64,000 bases of DNA, taken from Candidatus Hydrogenedentota bacterium. GTDB lineage: Bacteria > Hydrogenedentota > Hydrogenedentia > Hydrogenedentales > CAITNO01. The stretch is taken from NCBI GenBank assembly GCA_903893795.1, contig CAITNO010000068.1, forward strand, positions 1 to 64,000. Reading direction: 5' to 3'. The first letter of the stretch is position 1; each line of letters opens with the position of its first letter. The notes beneath the pieces are model-generated. The model saw only the letters and a list, made by a program, of their open reading frames with translations. It was not told the DNA's origin and ran no database searches. Of the stretch, positions 48,847 to 58,162 are shown piece after piece. A program made the translations under genes and the position numbers.

Positions 48847-51432
48847 ATGTCCACGCTTGTGCTGTGCCTGCTCCAAGTAGTCAGCCTCGCCGCCGCGCGG
48901 CAGGACCATTACTACGCCCAACCCACGGTTGAGGACGCTAACGGCGTCATCGCACCCTGGTATACCGGGCTGAACGGACAGCTTGATTATCGCGTGCGCA
49001 TCGCGGCGGAAACGCTCAAGCGCTACCCCTGGGCGATGCCGCCCAAGTCCCCGCTGCCTGCGCCCGAGTATGTCTTCAATGGTATGTGGAACATCTCGCC
49101 CGAGGGCGACATCACCATTCCGGCCCTGCGCGACTGGGACAACGGCGACCTTGGCCAGCGCGCCGCCTATGTGTTCTCGTCCTGGGTGGACTATTACCGC
49201 TACAGCGGCGACCCCGCCGCCTTCGCGCACCTGACGTATATGGCCGACTATCTGCTCGGCTATTGCCAGACCGCTCCCGACCACTCCTGGCCGCAGTTCC
49301 TCATAAGCGTGCCCACAAAAGGCCATCCTTATGGGCAGTGCGATCCCCACGGCATGATTCAGCTCGACATCGTTGCCGAAACCGGCCTTGCGCTGCTGCA
49401 CGCCTACCAGATGACCGGCAATGAGAAGTGGTTCGACGCCTGCAAACACTGGGGCGATCTTCTCGCAACGCACCGCAACGACAAGTTGGGCATGCCCCCT
49501 TGGAACCGTTATGCGAATCCCGAAGATGCCCTGTGGGATGACCATATGACGGGGGGAATAGCCTTTTTGCTCGCTTTTTTTGATGAACTCATCCGGCTGG
49601 GCTATACCGGGGAGGACAACGCCATCGTCAAGTCGCGCGATGCGGGCCGGGCCTGGCTTAGGGATGAACTTATACCGAAGTGGACCGTGGACGATTCCTG
49701 GGGCCGGAACTATTGGGACTGGGTGGACGATGTGCAGGCGGAAAATGTGACCGAGTTTGTGGCGCGCTATCTGATCGAACATCCCGACATATTTCCCAAT
49801 TGGCGCAACGACACGCGCAACATTCTGTCGCTGTTTTTCAACCGCACCAGCGTGTCGCAGGGGTCCGGCGGCGACGTGTACAGCGGTGCCTGGGCCCATC
49901 CCGAATCATCGGGCTGCTGCGGCCGCTCGTTGTGGTATGGCCCCATGGAAATTGCCACGGTGCTCGCCCAGTACGGCGTGGTGGCCGACAGCGCATGGGC
50001 GCGTGAACTGGCCCGCCGGGAGCAGATTCTGGCCACCTACGATGCCCACGAGACAGGTGTGGTCGAGGACAACATTGACGGTGGCGCCATCGTGGCCGGA
50101 AACTGGTTCAAGATTACCCACCCGATGCCCCTGAAACATGTGCTGGGCACCATCGCCTGGTTGCCGGAGTTGTTCGGCGCGAACCGCGAGAATCATATCG
50201 TGCGCAGCAGCGCCGTCATCAATGACGTGACCTACGGCCGGGGTCGCATTGCCTATTCCACCTTTGACGCGCCCCCGCAGACGGTCGACGTGCTGCGTTT
50301 GGCATTCCGTCCGACGGCCCTACGCGCCGACGATGCGGTATTGGAATTGGGTCAACCATCTGAGGCAAACAGTTATGCCGTGCAGAAACTTTCTCAGGGC
50401 GATTGCATCGTGATCGTCCGTCACGACGGCAAACGGCATGTCGTGATCGAAGGGCCGGACCCGCAGGAGCGCCGGACTGCTGCAGAACTGGACTGCGAGG
50501 GTGCCTGGACCCTAGTGGACGGCACATCGCGCGCCTCCTCGGCGCGGGATGCTGCCGTGGAGCATCACTTTACCGGCAATCAGGTGCGTCTTATTGGACG
50601 GGTCGGCCCCGATGGCGGCCTTGCAGAGGTGTACTTGGACGGACTGAAACAGCACGTTCCCGTCGATTGCTGGAGCCCCGCGCCCCGAGGCGGACAGGTC
50701 CTCTACTATCGCAACGGTCTGCCTCAGGGCGAGCACAGGCTGCGCGTGGTGCTGCGCGGTGCGGGCAATGCCCTGTCGAAGGGCACAAACGTGGTTGTGG
50801 ATGCTGTCCAGTGGTCCGCTGCCACCGGTGATGCGGGCTATGGCGCGGGCGGCGGCCCCACGGAAACACAGCGCATGATCTGCGGCTACCCAGAACGCAC
50901 CGACTACGTTGATTCGCAGGGCCATGCTTGGCGGCCCTGTACGGAATGGGTGTGCCGAGCGGGCGACCTGGCCGATGTGGTGCAACAGGCGTGGTGGACG
51001 ACACCGCGCCGCATCGACGTGGACAACACCCATGACCCGGCACTGTACCGTTACGGAATCCATGCGCCCGAATTCTGGGTGAACGTTACTGTCGCCCCGG
51101 GCAGCTACCACGTGCGTCTGAAGTTCATGGAGACCTATGACCGGGTTCACCCGAGGAAGACGGCAAAAGCGGAAGACGACCCTGCCACGCTCGACGGCAT
51201 CACGGTGCTCATCAACGGAGCAGTGCGCGCAAATGCCTTTGATGTGGCAAAGACCGCAGGCGGGCTGAACCAAGCGGTTGACCTCGTCTTCAACAAGATC
51301 CAGCCCCGCAACGGCGTCATCGAACTGCGCTTCCGCAATCCCGGCGGCACGGCCTTTGTTCAGGCCATCGAAGTGGGTCCGGGAGAAGGCGGCGAAGGCG
51401 CAATCCCCGTGTCGGTTACCGTCCCCGAGTAG
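48847..51432 (+). CDS. secreted six-hairpin glycosidase/epimerase-like protein with malectin domain
   Basis: An 861-residue exported protein (signal MSTLVLCLLQVVSLAAA). The N-terminal 450 residues form an alpha/alpha-toroid: repeated helical hairpins such as FSSWVDYYRYSGDPAAFAHL, EKWFDACKHWGDLLATH and GFDWG-free DSWGRNYWDWVDD. This fold is found in glucuronyl epimerases and unsaturated-glucuronyl or related glycoside hydrolases; I cannot pick the family. It is followed by a beta-sandwich (TAAELDCEGAWTLVDG ... GEHRLRVVLRGAG) and a C-terminal malectin domain (RYGIHAPEFWVNVTVAPGSY, NAFDVAKTAGGLNQAVD) that binds carbohydrate. ATG 48847 has GGAGG 8 nt upstream. Probably acts on extracellular polysaccharide. 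Confidence 0.75.
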   Translation: MSTLVLCLLQVVSLAAARQDHYYAQPTVEDANGVIAPWYTGLNGQLDYRVRIAAETLKRYPWAMPPKSPLPAPEYVFNGMWNISPEGDITIPALRDWDNGDLGQRAAYVFSSWVDYYRYSGDPAAFAHLTYMADYLLGYCQTAPDHSWPQFLISVPTKGHPYGQCDPHGMIQLDIVAETGLALLHAYQMTGNEKWFDACKHWGDLLATHRNDKLGMPPWNRYANPEDALWDDHMTGGIAFLLAFFDELIRLGYTGEDNAIVKSRDAGRAWLRDELIPKWTVDDSWGRNYWDWVDDVQAENVTEFVARYLIEHPDIFPNWRNDTRNILSLFFNRTSVSQGSGGDVYSGAWAHPESSGCCGRSLWYGPMEIATVLAQYGVVADSAWARELARREQILATYDAHETGVVEDNIDGGAIVAGNWFKITHPMPLKHVLGTIAWLPELFGANRENHIVRSSAVINDVTYGRGRIAYSTFDAPPQTVDVLRLAFRPTALRADDAVLELGQPSEANSYAVQKLSQGDCIVIVRHDGKRHVVIEGPDPQERRTAAELDCEGAWTLVDGTSRASSARDAAVEHHFTGNQVRLIGRVGPDGGLAEVYLDGLKQHVPVDCWSPAPRGGQVLYYRNGLPQGEHRLRVVLRGAGNALSKGTNVVVDAVQWSAATGDAGYGAGGGPTETQRMICGYPERTDYVDSQGHAWRPCTEWVCRAGDLADVVQQAWWTTPRRIDVDNTHDPALYRYGIHAPEFWVNVTVAPGSYHVRLKFMETYDRVHPRKTAKAEDDPATLDGITVLINGAVRANAFDVAKTAGGLNQAVDLVFNKIQPRNGVIELRFRNPGGTAFVQAIEVGPGEGGEGAIPVSVTVPE

Positions 51433-51469
51433 GGTGCGTGAAATGTTGTGAAAAGAAATGTAACGCACC
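51433..51469. repeat. palindromic intergenic repeat, possible bidirectional terminator
   Basis: GGTGCGT (51433-51439) pairs with ACGCACC (51463-51469). A further GGTGCGT follows at about 51499. It lies between convergent genes, immediately after the stop of the malectin-domain gene. Confidence 0.45.
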
Positions 51470-51534
51470 TTCTTGCGGCCATGCGTGGGCTGGGGATGGT
51501 GCGTTCCGTGACGCTGCGCGTCCCTTCACACACC

Positions 51535-52428
51535 CTACAACTTCCCGTCAAACCACAGCGCCATCTGCTCAAATTCCTCCCGTATCGTGGGCCAGGAATG
51601 GTCTGCCCCCTTCTTGATGATTAACTCCGCAGAATCCCCTGCATCCTTCAGCGCCTTGACCATCTTAATGGACTGTTGCACGGGGACCACCGAATCGGCG
51701 TCGCCGTGGACAAACAGAAAGGGCGGCAGGCCCGCTTTCACCAGATAGAGGGGTGAGACCGATTTCGCGGCCGCCTCCTTCTCCCCTTCTGTCTTTCCCG
51801 TCAGGCCGTCCCTGAACACTAGCCGCCCCTCCATAAGGTCCAATCCGTACTTCTTCCCGTTCCAATCGAGGAAATCCGTGGCAGGGCAGAAGACACCGAT
51901 TGCCTTGACGCCCGTGCCCAGTTTGTCCAATGCTTCCTCTGCGTCAGGGTTGGGCGGGTCCACACACATGCCGGCCAGCAGCGCCAGATGCCCGCCCGCA
52001 GAGGCGCCCGTGAGTCCGAGGCGCTCCGCATCCACGCCGTATTCTGGCGCATGGCCTTTGATGTACCGTATGCCTGTTTTTATATGCGCCAGCATCTGCA
52101 GGGCCGTGAATCCCGAAAGGCATCCGGGACGCACCGCGAATACTGTGTAGCCATGTCCGCAGGGCACGTCAATGATGCCGATGCGCTGGTGGGCCTCCAT
52201 CATGGCGCGGTCCGACTTCCATGCCCCGCTCGTGACGCAGATCAACCCCAGACCCTGTCCGGGGCCATCGCTCCGCGGCGGCGCAAACACATCCATGAGC
52301 AGACCGACACCGTCCACTTCGCCATAGATCACGTTTTGCGTTTGCCGGTAGGGTGGGTTGTTCTCGGCCGCGGCGGAAAGGCAAAGCACCAGCAGTGCAA
52401 AGACCATCCACGTCGTGATTCGCATCAT
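51535..52428 (-). CDS. secreted alpha/beta-hydrolase (esterase family)
   Basis: A 297-residue exported esterase-like protein. Signal MVFALLVLCLSAAAEN, oxyanion region CVTSGAWKS, nucleophile elbow GASAGG with Ser143, acid in VHGDADSVVPVQQ, and His in KGADHSWP, a complete Ser-Asp-His triad. The family resembles BD-FAE/acetyl-xylan-esterase-type enzymes that deacylate plant or microbial polysaccharides. ATG 52428 has AAGG 9 nt upstream; ATG 52437 is also in frame. It is 27 bp downstream of the ADP-ribosylglycohydrolase-like gene in the same direction, so the two are probably cotranscribed. Confidence 0.85.
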   Translation of the reverse strand: MMRITTWMVFALLVLCLSAAAENNPPYRQTQNVIYGEVDGVGLLMDVFAPPRSDGPGQGLGLICVTSGAWKSDRAMMEAHQRIGIIDVPCGHGYTVFAVRPGCLSGFTALQMLAHIKTGIRYIKGHAPEYGVDAERLGLTGASAGGHLALLAGMCVDPPNPDAEEALDKLGTGVKAIGVFCPATDFLDWNGKKYGLDLMEGRLVFRDGLTGKTEGEKEAAAKSVSPLYLVKAGLPPFLFVHGDADSVVPVQQSIKMVKALKDAGDSAELIIKKGADHSWPTIREEFEQMALWFDGKL

Positions 52429-52455
52429 TTGGAACATCCTTCATTCCCAAGAAAC

Positions 52456-53988
52456 TTAGATGGGCGCGGTGAACTTCATCCCGGTGCCGTGGTGCTTGGC
52501 GACCCTGCGCCCTATGGCGCATATGCGTTTCGACAGTTCGGCAATCGACCAGTTTTCCGAACCCTGCACGAAGCAGCGGAACTCGTCGCCGATGGGCTCA
52601 ATCCACTTTGCCGGGATGGCGTTGGCGCCGATGATGCAGCCGACGAGCGCGCCCACGCTGGCGGTGTCGCAGTCGGTGTCGCTCCCGCAGCATGCCGCCA
52701 TGGTGATGGTCTTTTCGAAGTCGCCGCCGCCGTAAAGCAGCACCAGCGTCACAATGCCCGTGTCGGCATAGACGGGATTGCAGGCGTTGGGATACTTCTT
52801 GACCACCGTGTTGCGCACCTCGCGCCAGTCCCTGCCCGCATCGTGCATTTCGATCACCCAGCGCACGGTCTCGGCGTACTTCGAATCGGCGGGAATCTGC
52901 TTCAGCGCGGTTTCGACAATCCTGCGCACGTCCTTTTCTTCAAAGGCCGCGCTCGTCATGGCCGCGATGAACTGCTCTCCATAGACCCCATTGTCACAGT
53001 GGGCCACCACCCCGTCGCGCCGGGCGTACTCGGCGGCCAGGGTGGGATTGCCGGGACAGATGAGCCCCCAGATTTCGCCCTTCATCTGCCCGCCGATGGC
53101 CTCGCCGATGGGATGGCGGCCCGACTCGGGCGGTTCGATGCCGGCGCGCATGCGTTCCAATGCCAAGCCCTCGGCCAGCACCTTGTCGATCGCTGGAAGG
53201 TGATCGCACCACTCCTTGCCCAGTTGCCTGCACGAAATGTCGGGGCCGTACTTCTCCAGCGTGTTCAGGCCCACAATCTGGTAGGAGGTGTCATCGTCCG
53301 GACCGAAGCCTTTGCGTGGTTCACGGGACAGCCAATCGAAGGCAAAGCCCAGGTGGTTGTCGTTCGCGGCCCAGCGAGCGTCCAGAGTAATGACCACAGT
53401 GTCGCCCGGTGTGAGGTTCAGCCCCCTGGCCTCGGCTTGGCGTAGCCGCAGCCAGGCCCGGTCGGCCGGGCAGGCGTACTGCGCGCTGCCGTCCTGTTGC
53501 CAGGCCACCCCGCCCGAGGCCATCCACCGTTCGCCATCGCCGGGGATGTCCGCCTTGGGCTGTTCCATGCGCAGATTGCGCACGGCAAGGCCGACCGGAT
53601 AGTTGGTGAATTCGGGGCTGAGTCCAATGATGGGTGCGGCATAGGCCGTGGCCGTGTCATGGGCGGGCACGGTCACGCGAAATTCCATTGCATGCCATTC
53701 GCCGTCCTTGGGCACTTCCAGCGACTGGAGCTGCCCCGACCAGCCCACCTGACCATTTTCAAAATAGCCAAGATAACCGGTGATCTTGGGGTAGGTGCTC
53801 TCGATGCGCGTGTAGGGCCAGCCTTCAATGGGCATGCCCAGGGCCCCGCCGATGCACTTGCCCAGCCAAGCCCCGCGCACCTTGTCGAAATAGGCCTCAT
53901 CGGAAAGCGGCGCCGCCGCATGGACGGCCCCAGGGAGAAATATCAGCGCCAATAGCAGCCAGACAGCCTGTGTAAAGCGGTGTCGCAT
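52456..53988 (-). CDS. secreted ADP-ribosylglycohydrolase-family protein
   Basis: A 510-residue exported protein (signal FTQAVWLLLALIFLPGAVHA). It belongs to the ARH family: DKVRGAWLGKCIGGALGMPIEG, acidic pair in GFGPDDDTSYQI, and the C-terminal metal site CCGSDTDCDTASVGALVGCIIGA. Between the first and second motifs lies an inserted beta-sandwich (about 70-190) that may bind carbohydrate. Secreted ARH-fold proteins of this kind are common in PVC genomes. Their substrate is unknown and need not be ADP-ribose. ATG 53988 has GAGGAAG 9 nt upstream; the longer frame reads through a tandem CACGGACA repeat (54007-54050). Confidence 0.85.
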   Translation of the reverse strand: MRHRFTQAVWLLLALIFLPGAVHAAAPLSDEAYFDKVRGAWLGKCIGGALGMPIEGWPYTRIESTYPKITGYLGYFENGQVGWSGQLQSLEVPKDGEWHAMEFRVTVPAHDTATAYAAPIIGLSPEFTNYPVGLAVRNLRMEQPKADIPGDGERWMASGGVAWQQDGSAQYACPADRAWLRLRQAEARGLNLTPGDTVVITLDARWAANDNHLGFAFDWLSREPRKGFGPDDDTSYQIVGLNTLEKYGPDISCRQLGKEWCDHLPAIDKVLAEGLALERMRAGIEPPESGRHPIGEAIGGQMKGEIWGLICPGNPTLAAEYARRDGVVAHCDNGVYGEQFIAAMTSAAFEEKDVRRIVETALKQIPADSKYAETVRWVIEMHDAGRDWREVRNTVVKKYPNACNPVYADTGIVTLVLLYGGGDFEKTITMAACCGSDTDCDTASVGALVGCIIGANAIPAKWIEPIGDEFRCFVQGSENWSIAELSKRICAIGRRVAKHHGTGMKFTAPI

Positions 53989-54006
53989 CTCGTGAATCTT
54001 CCTCAT

Positions 54007-54050
54007 GTACGTGTTGGTCCGTGCCTGTCCGTGAATGTCCGTGTTAGTCA
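54007..54050. repeat. short tandem repeat (CACGGACA-type units)
   Basis: On the minus strand four imperfect units ACACGGACATT, CACGGACAGG, CACGGACCA, ACACGTACA lie directly before the ADP-ribosylglycohydrolase-like gene. A two-unit copy is found inside hsdM (16718-16736). Confidence 0.6.
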
Positions 54051-54070
54051 AACGCCCGGACCCTGCGCGC

Positions 54071-54349
54071 TCATTCAAATCCAATCGAGAACATCCGGTC
54101 GAGATCGTAGTTGCTATAGGCCCGGAAACCAATGAGCGTCGTGGTCTTTTCGATGCCCTCCAGCTTCCGCAGGTGGTTGGTGACGAGGTCGGAAAGCCGC
54201 TCGTTTTCCTTGACGCGAACGATAATGGCGAGGTCCCACTCCCCCGCCACCGAATACACCTCCGCCACGCCGGGGGCCGCGAGCAGGGCCTGTGCAGTCT
54301 CATTGATGGAGGCGCGCTTTACGTTTGCCAGAATAATCGCCGTGACCAT
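54071..54349 (-). CDS. Lrp/AsnC-type ligand-binding (RAM) domain protein without HTH
   Basis: A 92-residue stand-alone RAM (effector-binding) domain: MVTAIILANVKRASINETAQAL, VAEVYSVAGEWDLAIIVRVKENERL, GIEKTTTLIGFRAYSNY. The DNA-binding half of Lrp is missing, as in the SraA-type proteins that modulate full-length Lrp homologues or sense amino acids. ATG 54349 has GGAG 8 nt upstream. A 9-bp inverted repeat (54400-54408 / 54423-54431) lies 50 bp upstream and might be an Lrp-type operator, but this is speculative. Confidence 0.85.
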   Translation of the reverse strand: MVTAIILANVKRASINETAQALLAAPGVAEVYSVAGEWDLAIIVRVKENERLSDLVTNHLRKLEGIEKTTTLIGFRAYSNYDLDRMFSIGFE

Positions 54350-54399
54350 GTTCATTCTCCGTGGTGTTGGATTCGCCCTGCACCGGGCGTTCCTGCCCA

Positions 54400-54470
54400 T
54401 TGTTGAATGCAGTCGGCGTTCAATTCAACAAGCTGGCGTCCGCTCTTGTGGCACGGGCATCCTGCCCGTG
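54400..54470. repeat. two palindromes between divergent genes
   Basis: TTGTTGAAT (54400-54408) pairs perfectly with ATTCAACAA (54423-54431). CACGGGCA-tcc-TGCCCGTG is a perfect hairpin at 54452-54470 belonging to the TCC-centred family. Both are upstream of the RAM-domain gene and the GH27 gene. Confidence 0.6.
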
Positions 54471-54596
54471 GTCCGGAAACATGGGCGGGACGCCCCTGCC
54501 ACTTCGGGCAGGCGCCACTTGAATCATCTCCCTGTGTGCTCTAGTGTGTTCTGGTAAGGTTACTGCAATGTTATGTCCAAACACGGGAGTCTGCAC

Positions 54597-56573
54597 ATGC
54601 GGTTGACCGGATTGATTGTCCTATTGCCCCTGCTTGCGGGCTTTGCCGTGGCGGCGGATTTTGACCTAAGTCTGCTGCAAAGCAAGGACGCCCCCGAGAA
54701 CAGCTTCTGGTTGCACAAACTGGACCCGACAAAAATGACCATCGGCAAGGGTGCACCGCAGCCGGACCGGAACCTCTCGGGCAAACCCATCACGCTCAAG
54801 GGTGTGGTCTATCCCCACGGTTTGGGCATACACGCCGAGAGTGATATAGGCATTGACCTCAAGGGCGTGGCCACACGTTTTGTCGCCATGGTCGGCGTGG
54901 ATGATGAAACCAAGGGCAGGGGCTCGGTGCGTTTCCAGCTCTGGGTGGATGACCGCGACGCCTTTGATTCGGGCGTGTTGCGGGGCAACGACGAGCCGAA
55001 GCTGGTGGACCTGGACCTTGCCGGTGCAAAGCGGATGGATGTGCTGGTGTCGGACGCGGGCGATGGTACAGACTCCGACCTCGCCGATTGGGCCGGGGCA
55101 ATGTTCTTTCTTATGCCTGGTGCGACGGAGAAACCGCAGGCGGTGGTCGGCTTCCCCGACCCGCCCATGCCCATCGCGTCGAGCTTGTCTGCGCCGACAC
55201 CGCAGATTCACGCACCCCACGTCACCGGCGCCACGCCGGGACGGCCCTTCCTGTTCCAGGTGCCCGCCACAGGCGAGGGTCCGTTGGAATATCAGGCAGA
55301 GCATCTGCCGCAGGGGCTGACCCTCGACGCGAAGACGGGCGTCATTTCCGGTGCCCTTGCGGTCGAAGGCAGTACGGAGGTCGCCTTGGGCGTGAAGGGT
55401 CCCCAGGGGGAGGCCAAAGACGAATTGACGATTATGGGCGGCAGGGACCAACTGGCGCGGACACCGCCGATGGGCTGGAACTCGTGGTTTGTCTGGGCCG
55501 GTCATCTGGATGATGACAAGGTGCGCGCGGCCGCCGATGCCATGGTGAGTTCGGGCCTTGCCGCACACGGATACCAGTATGTGGTCATCGACGACACCTG
55601 GCAGGGGCCCCGAAAAGAGAACGGTGATATTGAGGGCAACGAGCGCTTTCCCGACATGAAAGCGCTGGGCGATTATGTTCACAGCCGGGGACTGAAATTC
55701 GGCATCTACACGTCGCCCGGACCGGGCACCTGCGCGGGCTATCCCGGCAGTTGGCACCATGAGGAGCAGGACGCGCAGACTTATGCGCAGTGGGGTGTGG
55801 ACTTCGTCAAGAGCGACTGGTGCTCCTACGGCTATATCGTCAAGGGCGACAAAAGCCTGGAGGCGATGCAGAAGCCCTTTGCGGTGTTCAAGGCGGCCCT
55901 GGAGAAATCAGGCCGCGATGTGGTCTACAGCCTGTGCCAATATGGCATGGGCGATGTCTGGAAGTGGGGCGCCGAAGTGGGCGGCAACCTCTGGCGCACC
56001 ACGGGCGACGGCGGTGACGTGTGGGGCGTGATGACGCAGATAGGTTTCGGTCAGGACGGTCTGGCGCAGTATGCCGGGCCGGGCCACTGGAACGATGCGG
56101 ACATGATCCAGGCGGGACTGCTCGGCATGTCCAGCAAACCCCGCCCGTCTAACCTGACGCTCAACGAGCAGATCACGCAGATGACCTTGTGGAGCCTCCT
56201 GGCCGCGCCGCTCATGCTCAGTTGCGACCTGACCCAACTGGACCAGTTCACCCGCGACCTGCTGATGAACGATGAAGTGCTGGAGGTGGACCAGGACCGG
56301 CTCGGCAGTGCGGGACACCGCTGTTCCAAGGACGGACAGTTGGAAGTGTGGTCAAGAACCCTGGCCGACGGCACGCTGGCGGTGGGACTTTTTAACCGAA
56401 GCCGCAAGAATGCTACGGTCACCGTCAAATGGAACGACCTCGGCCTGACCGGCGCGCAACCGGTCCGCGACCTCTGGCAGAAGAAAGACTTGGGCATTAT
56501 GGAGAGCAGCTACAGCGCGGAAGTGCCGCGCCATGGCGCGTTCATGGTGAAGGTGGGCAAATCTAACTCGTGA
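54597..56573 (+). CDS. alpha-galactosidase, GH27, with NPCBM domain
   Basis: A 658-residue exported glycosidase (signal LTGLIVLLPLLAGFAVAA). An N-terminal NPCBM carbohydrate-binding domain (about 25-185; PHGLGIHAESDIGIDLKG) is followed by a putative Ig-like linker (about 205-280; GEGPLEYQAEHLPQGLTLD). The GH27 (beta/alpha)8 barrel starts near residue 287 (TPPMGWNSW). Catalytic nucleophile is Asp in FVKSDWC (about residue 407), acid/base Asp in the WRTTGDGGDVW region, and GHWNDADM follows. A C-terminal beta-sandwich (SRTLADGTLAVGLFNRS) completes it. It releases terminal alpha-galactose from polysaccharides. ATG 54597 has GGGAG 7 nt upstream. Confidence 0.92.
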   Translation: MRLTGLIVLLPLLAGFAVAADFDLSLLQSKDAPENSFWLHKLDPTKMTIGKGAPQPDRNLSGKPITLKGVVYPHGLGIHAESDIGIDLKGVATRFVAMVGVDDETKGRGSVRFQLWVDDRDAFDSGVLRGNDEPKLVDLDLAGAKRMDVLVSDAGDGTDSDLADWAGAMFFLMPGATEKPQAVVGFPDPPMPIASSLSAPTPQIHAPHVTGATPGRPFLFQVPATGEGPLEYQAEHLPQGLTLDAKTGVISGALAVEGSTEVALGVKGPQGEAKDELTIMGGRDQLARTPPMGWNSWFVWAGHLDDDKVRAAADAMVSSGLAAHGYQYVVIDDTWQGPRKENGDIEGNERFPDMKALGDYVHSRGLKFGIYTSPGPGTCAGYPGSWHHEEQDAQTYAQWGVDFVKSDWCSYGYIVKGDKSLEAMQKPFAVFKAALEKSGRDVVYSLCQYGMGDVWKWGAEVGGNLWRTTGDGGDVWGVMTQIGFGQDGLAQYAGPGHWNDADMIQAGLLGMSSKPRPSNLTLNEQITQMTLWSLLAAPLMLSCDLTQLDQFTRDLLMNDEVLEVDQDRLGSAGHRCSKDGQLEVWSRTLADGTLAVGLFNRSRKNATVTVKWNDLGLTGAQPVRDLWQKKDLGIMESSYSAEVPRHGAFMVKVGKSNS

Positions 56574-56683
56574 CGAAATGGGCTGACACCGAAGTTCACT
56601 GGATAGAAGAACAATCGCATAGAGCTTGGGTTTCAAGCGGAGGATGGACAGAGACGCAGGCGCCTTTCCGTAAAGTGCTTAGG

Positions 56684-56792
56684 TCCCCCTTTGAAGGGGG
56701 CGGCCGCAAAGCGGCGGGGGATGTGGGTGTATCGCAAGGAACTGAAGGCAAACATCCCCCGGCCCTGCGGGCCTGCCCCCTTCAAAGGGGGA
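56684..56792. repeat. 109-bp nested inverted-repeat element
   Basis: Outer arms 56684-56701 and 56775-56792 are perfectly complementary (18 of 18; core CCCCCTTTGAAGGGGG, itself palindromic). Inner arms GGGGGATGT (56716-56724) and ACATCCCCC (56752-56760) are also perfect. It sits between convergent genes and may be a MITE-like element and a terminator at once. Confidence 0.85.
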
Positions 56793-56849
56793 TTAAGAGC
56801 AAGAATGCAACAATAAACACCATAACGTATAAAAAAACATACACATACA

Positions 56850-58142
56850 CTATAACCCAGACTGAGAACTGACCGTGACGAAAACAGGGTCCTGCGTTGG
56901 CGTAATGCCCGTAGAACCTGCCGGGGGCAGGGGCAAACTCCGGCCGTAGAGGTCGGTGACCCGTTCAACCATGCCCGAAATGGGGAGATTGACCACAGGC
57001 ACATCGAGCAACCCAAGACTGAGCGGTCCGTCGGGCTTGCGGGTCCATAGCGCCCACACCTGTTTGCCGTCGGGCAGAGCGAAGGCAAAGGCTTCCACAA
57101 AGAGGCCCAGATTTGCGGAACGTTCAAAGGTTGCCCCGGCCAGCAGTGAGGCGGTTGTGGCGAGCGCGTCGTAGGCAGGCTTTGGGCTCAGGTCGTAGTG
57201 CAGCACACCGAAACTCTGTTCACCGTCGGTGGGGTCGGTGCCGTCATCCACAAAATCGTAGTTGATGACCAGATCCACCCCTTCGGCGAAGAGCGTCAGA
57301 TAGCTGCGCGCCAGCAGGCCCCCCTGCTCCTCTTCCGATGCACCGTTCTTGCTGGTGGAGGTCTGAAAACCGACCTCGGTCACCCAGATGGGCAGGTCCA
57401 ATCCATATTCGGCGAGCAGGGCGCGCAGCGCGCGCAGGTCCTGGCGCTCGTTGGCGGCGTCGGTCGATTCATTGCCCGAATAGGGATGCACGGAGACCGC
57501 ATCCATCCAGGCACCTCCCCCCGCCTCCAGCACGGCGCGGATGAAATCAAGCTTCACGCCGGAGGTGGCGCAGCCGACCACCTTCGCGTTTGGGTCAGCC
57601 TGCTTGATGGCGCTATGGGCGGTGTGCAGAAGTTCTGCATAGGCCGTCGCGTCGGCTTTGGGTTTCCAGAAATGGTCCAGGTTGGGCTCATTCCATACCT
57701 CCCAGTAATGGACCGAGTCGCGATAGCGGTTCACCATGGACGTGGCAAAGCGGCCATAGTCTTCCCGCTGCGCGTCCGTGGCCGGGGCATTTTCGCCTGC
57801 GGACCAGGGCGCATCGTAGGCCAGCAGGCCCAGGATGGAGATGTCATGGTTTTGCAGGGAGGCCACCGCGTGGTCATACCGCCCCAGCGTGTCCTCGTCC
57901 TGAATGCCCGGCTCCGGTTCAATCCATTCCCAATGAAATTCTTCCCGCGTCCACCGAATCCCCGCCTCCGCCGCCCGTTCCACGATGCTGTCCATGCGGT
58001 GGAAATCATTCAGGGTGCGATAGAGATAGAGCCCGCCGCCAAATCCAATGTCGTGCGCCTGCACGGGCGGCGCTGCCGGGCAGCCCGTCAGCATACAAAC
58101 GAGGGTGACGGCACCCGCCAAGCCGATAACGCGTTTTCGCAT
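56850..58142 (-). CDS. lipoprotein glycoside hydrolase, GH39/GH5-like
   Basis: A 430-residue lipoprotein (signal GLAGAVTLVCMLTGC, Cys21). The TIM-barrel motifs of clan GH-A are clear: EFHWEWIEPEPG early, WEVWNEPNLD with acid/base Glu152, HPYSG, and IWVTEVGF with nucleophile Glu256. A small C-terminal beta-domain follows (VWALWTRKPDGPLSLGLL). Likely a beta-xylosidase, mannosidase or related enzyme acting at the cell surface; the exact family needs a search. ATG 58142 has AAGGAG 9 nt upstream. It lies 20 bp after the sulfatase gene in the same direction, so the two are an operon. Confidence 0.85.
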   Translation of the reverse strand: MRKRVIGLAGAVTLVCMLTGCPAAPPVQAHDIGFGGGLYLYRTLNDFHRMDSIVERAAEAGIRWTREEFHWEWIEPEPGIQDEDTLGRYDHAVASLQNHDISILGLLAYDAPWSAGENAPATDAQREDYGRFATSMVNRYRDSVHYWEVWNEPNLDHFWKPKADATAYAELLHTAHSAIKQADPNAKVVGCATSGVKLDFIRAVLEAGGGAWMDAVSVHPYSGNESTDAANERQDLRALRALLAEYGLDLPIWVTEVGFQTSTSKNGASEEEQGGLLARSYLTLFAEGVDLVINYDFVDDGTDPTDGEQSFGVLHYDLSPKPAYDALATTASLLAGATFERSANLGLFVEAFAFALPDGKQVWALWTRKPDGPLSLGLLDVPVVNLPISGMVERVTDLYGRSLPLPPAGSTGITPTQDPVFVTVSSQSGL

Positions 58143-58162
58143 AGCCGTCTCTCCTTGTGTTG

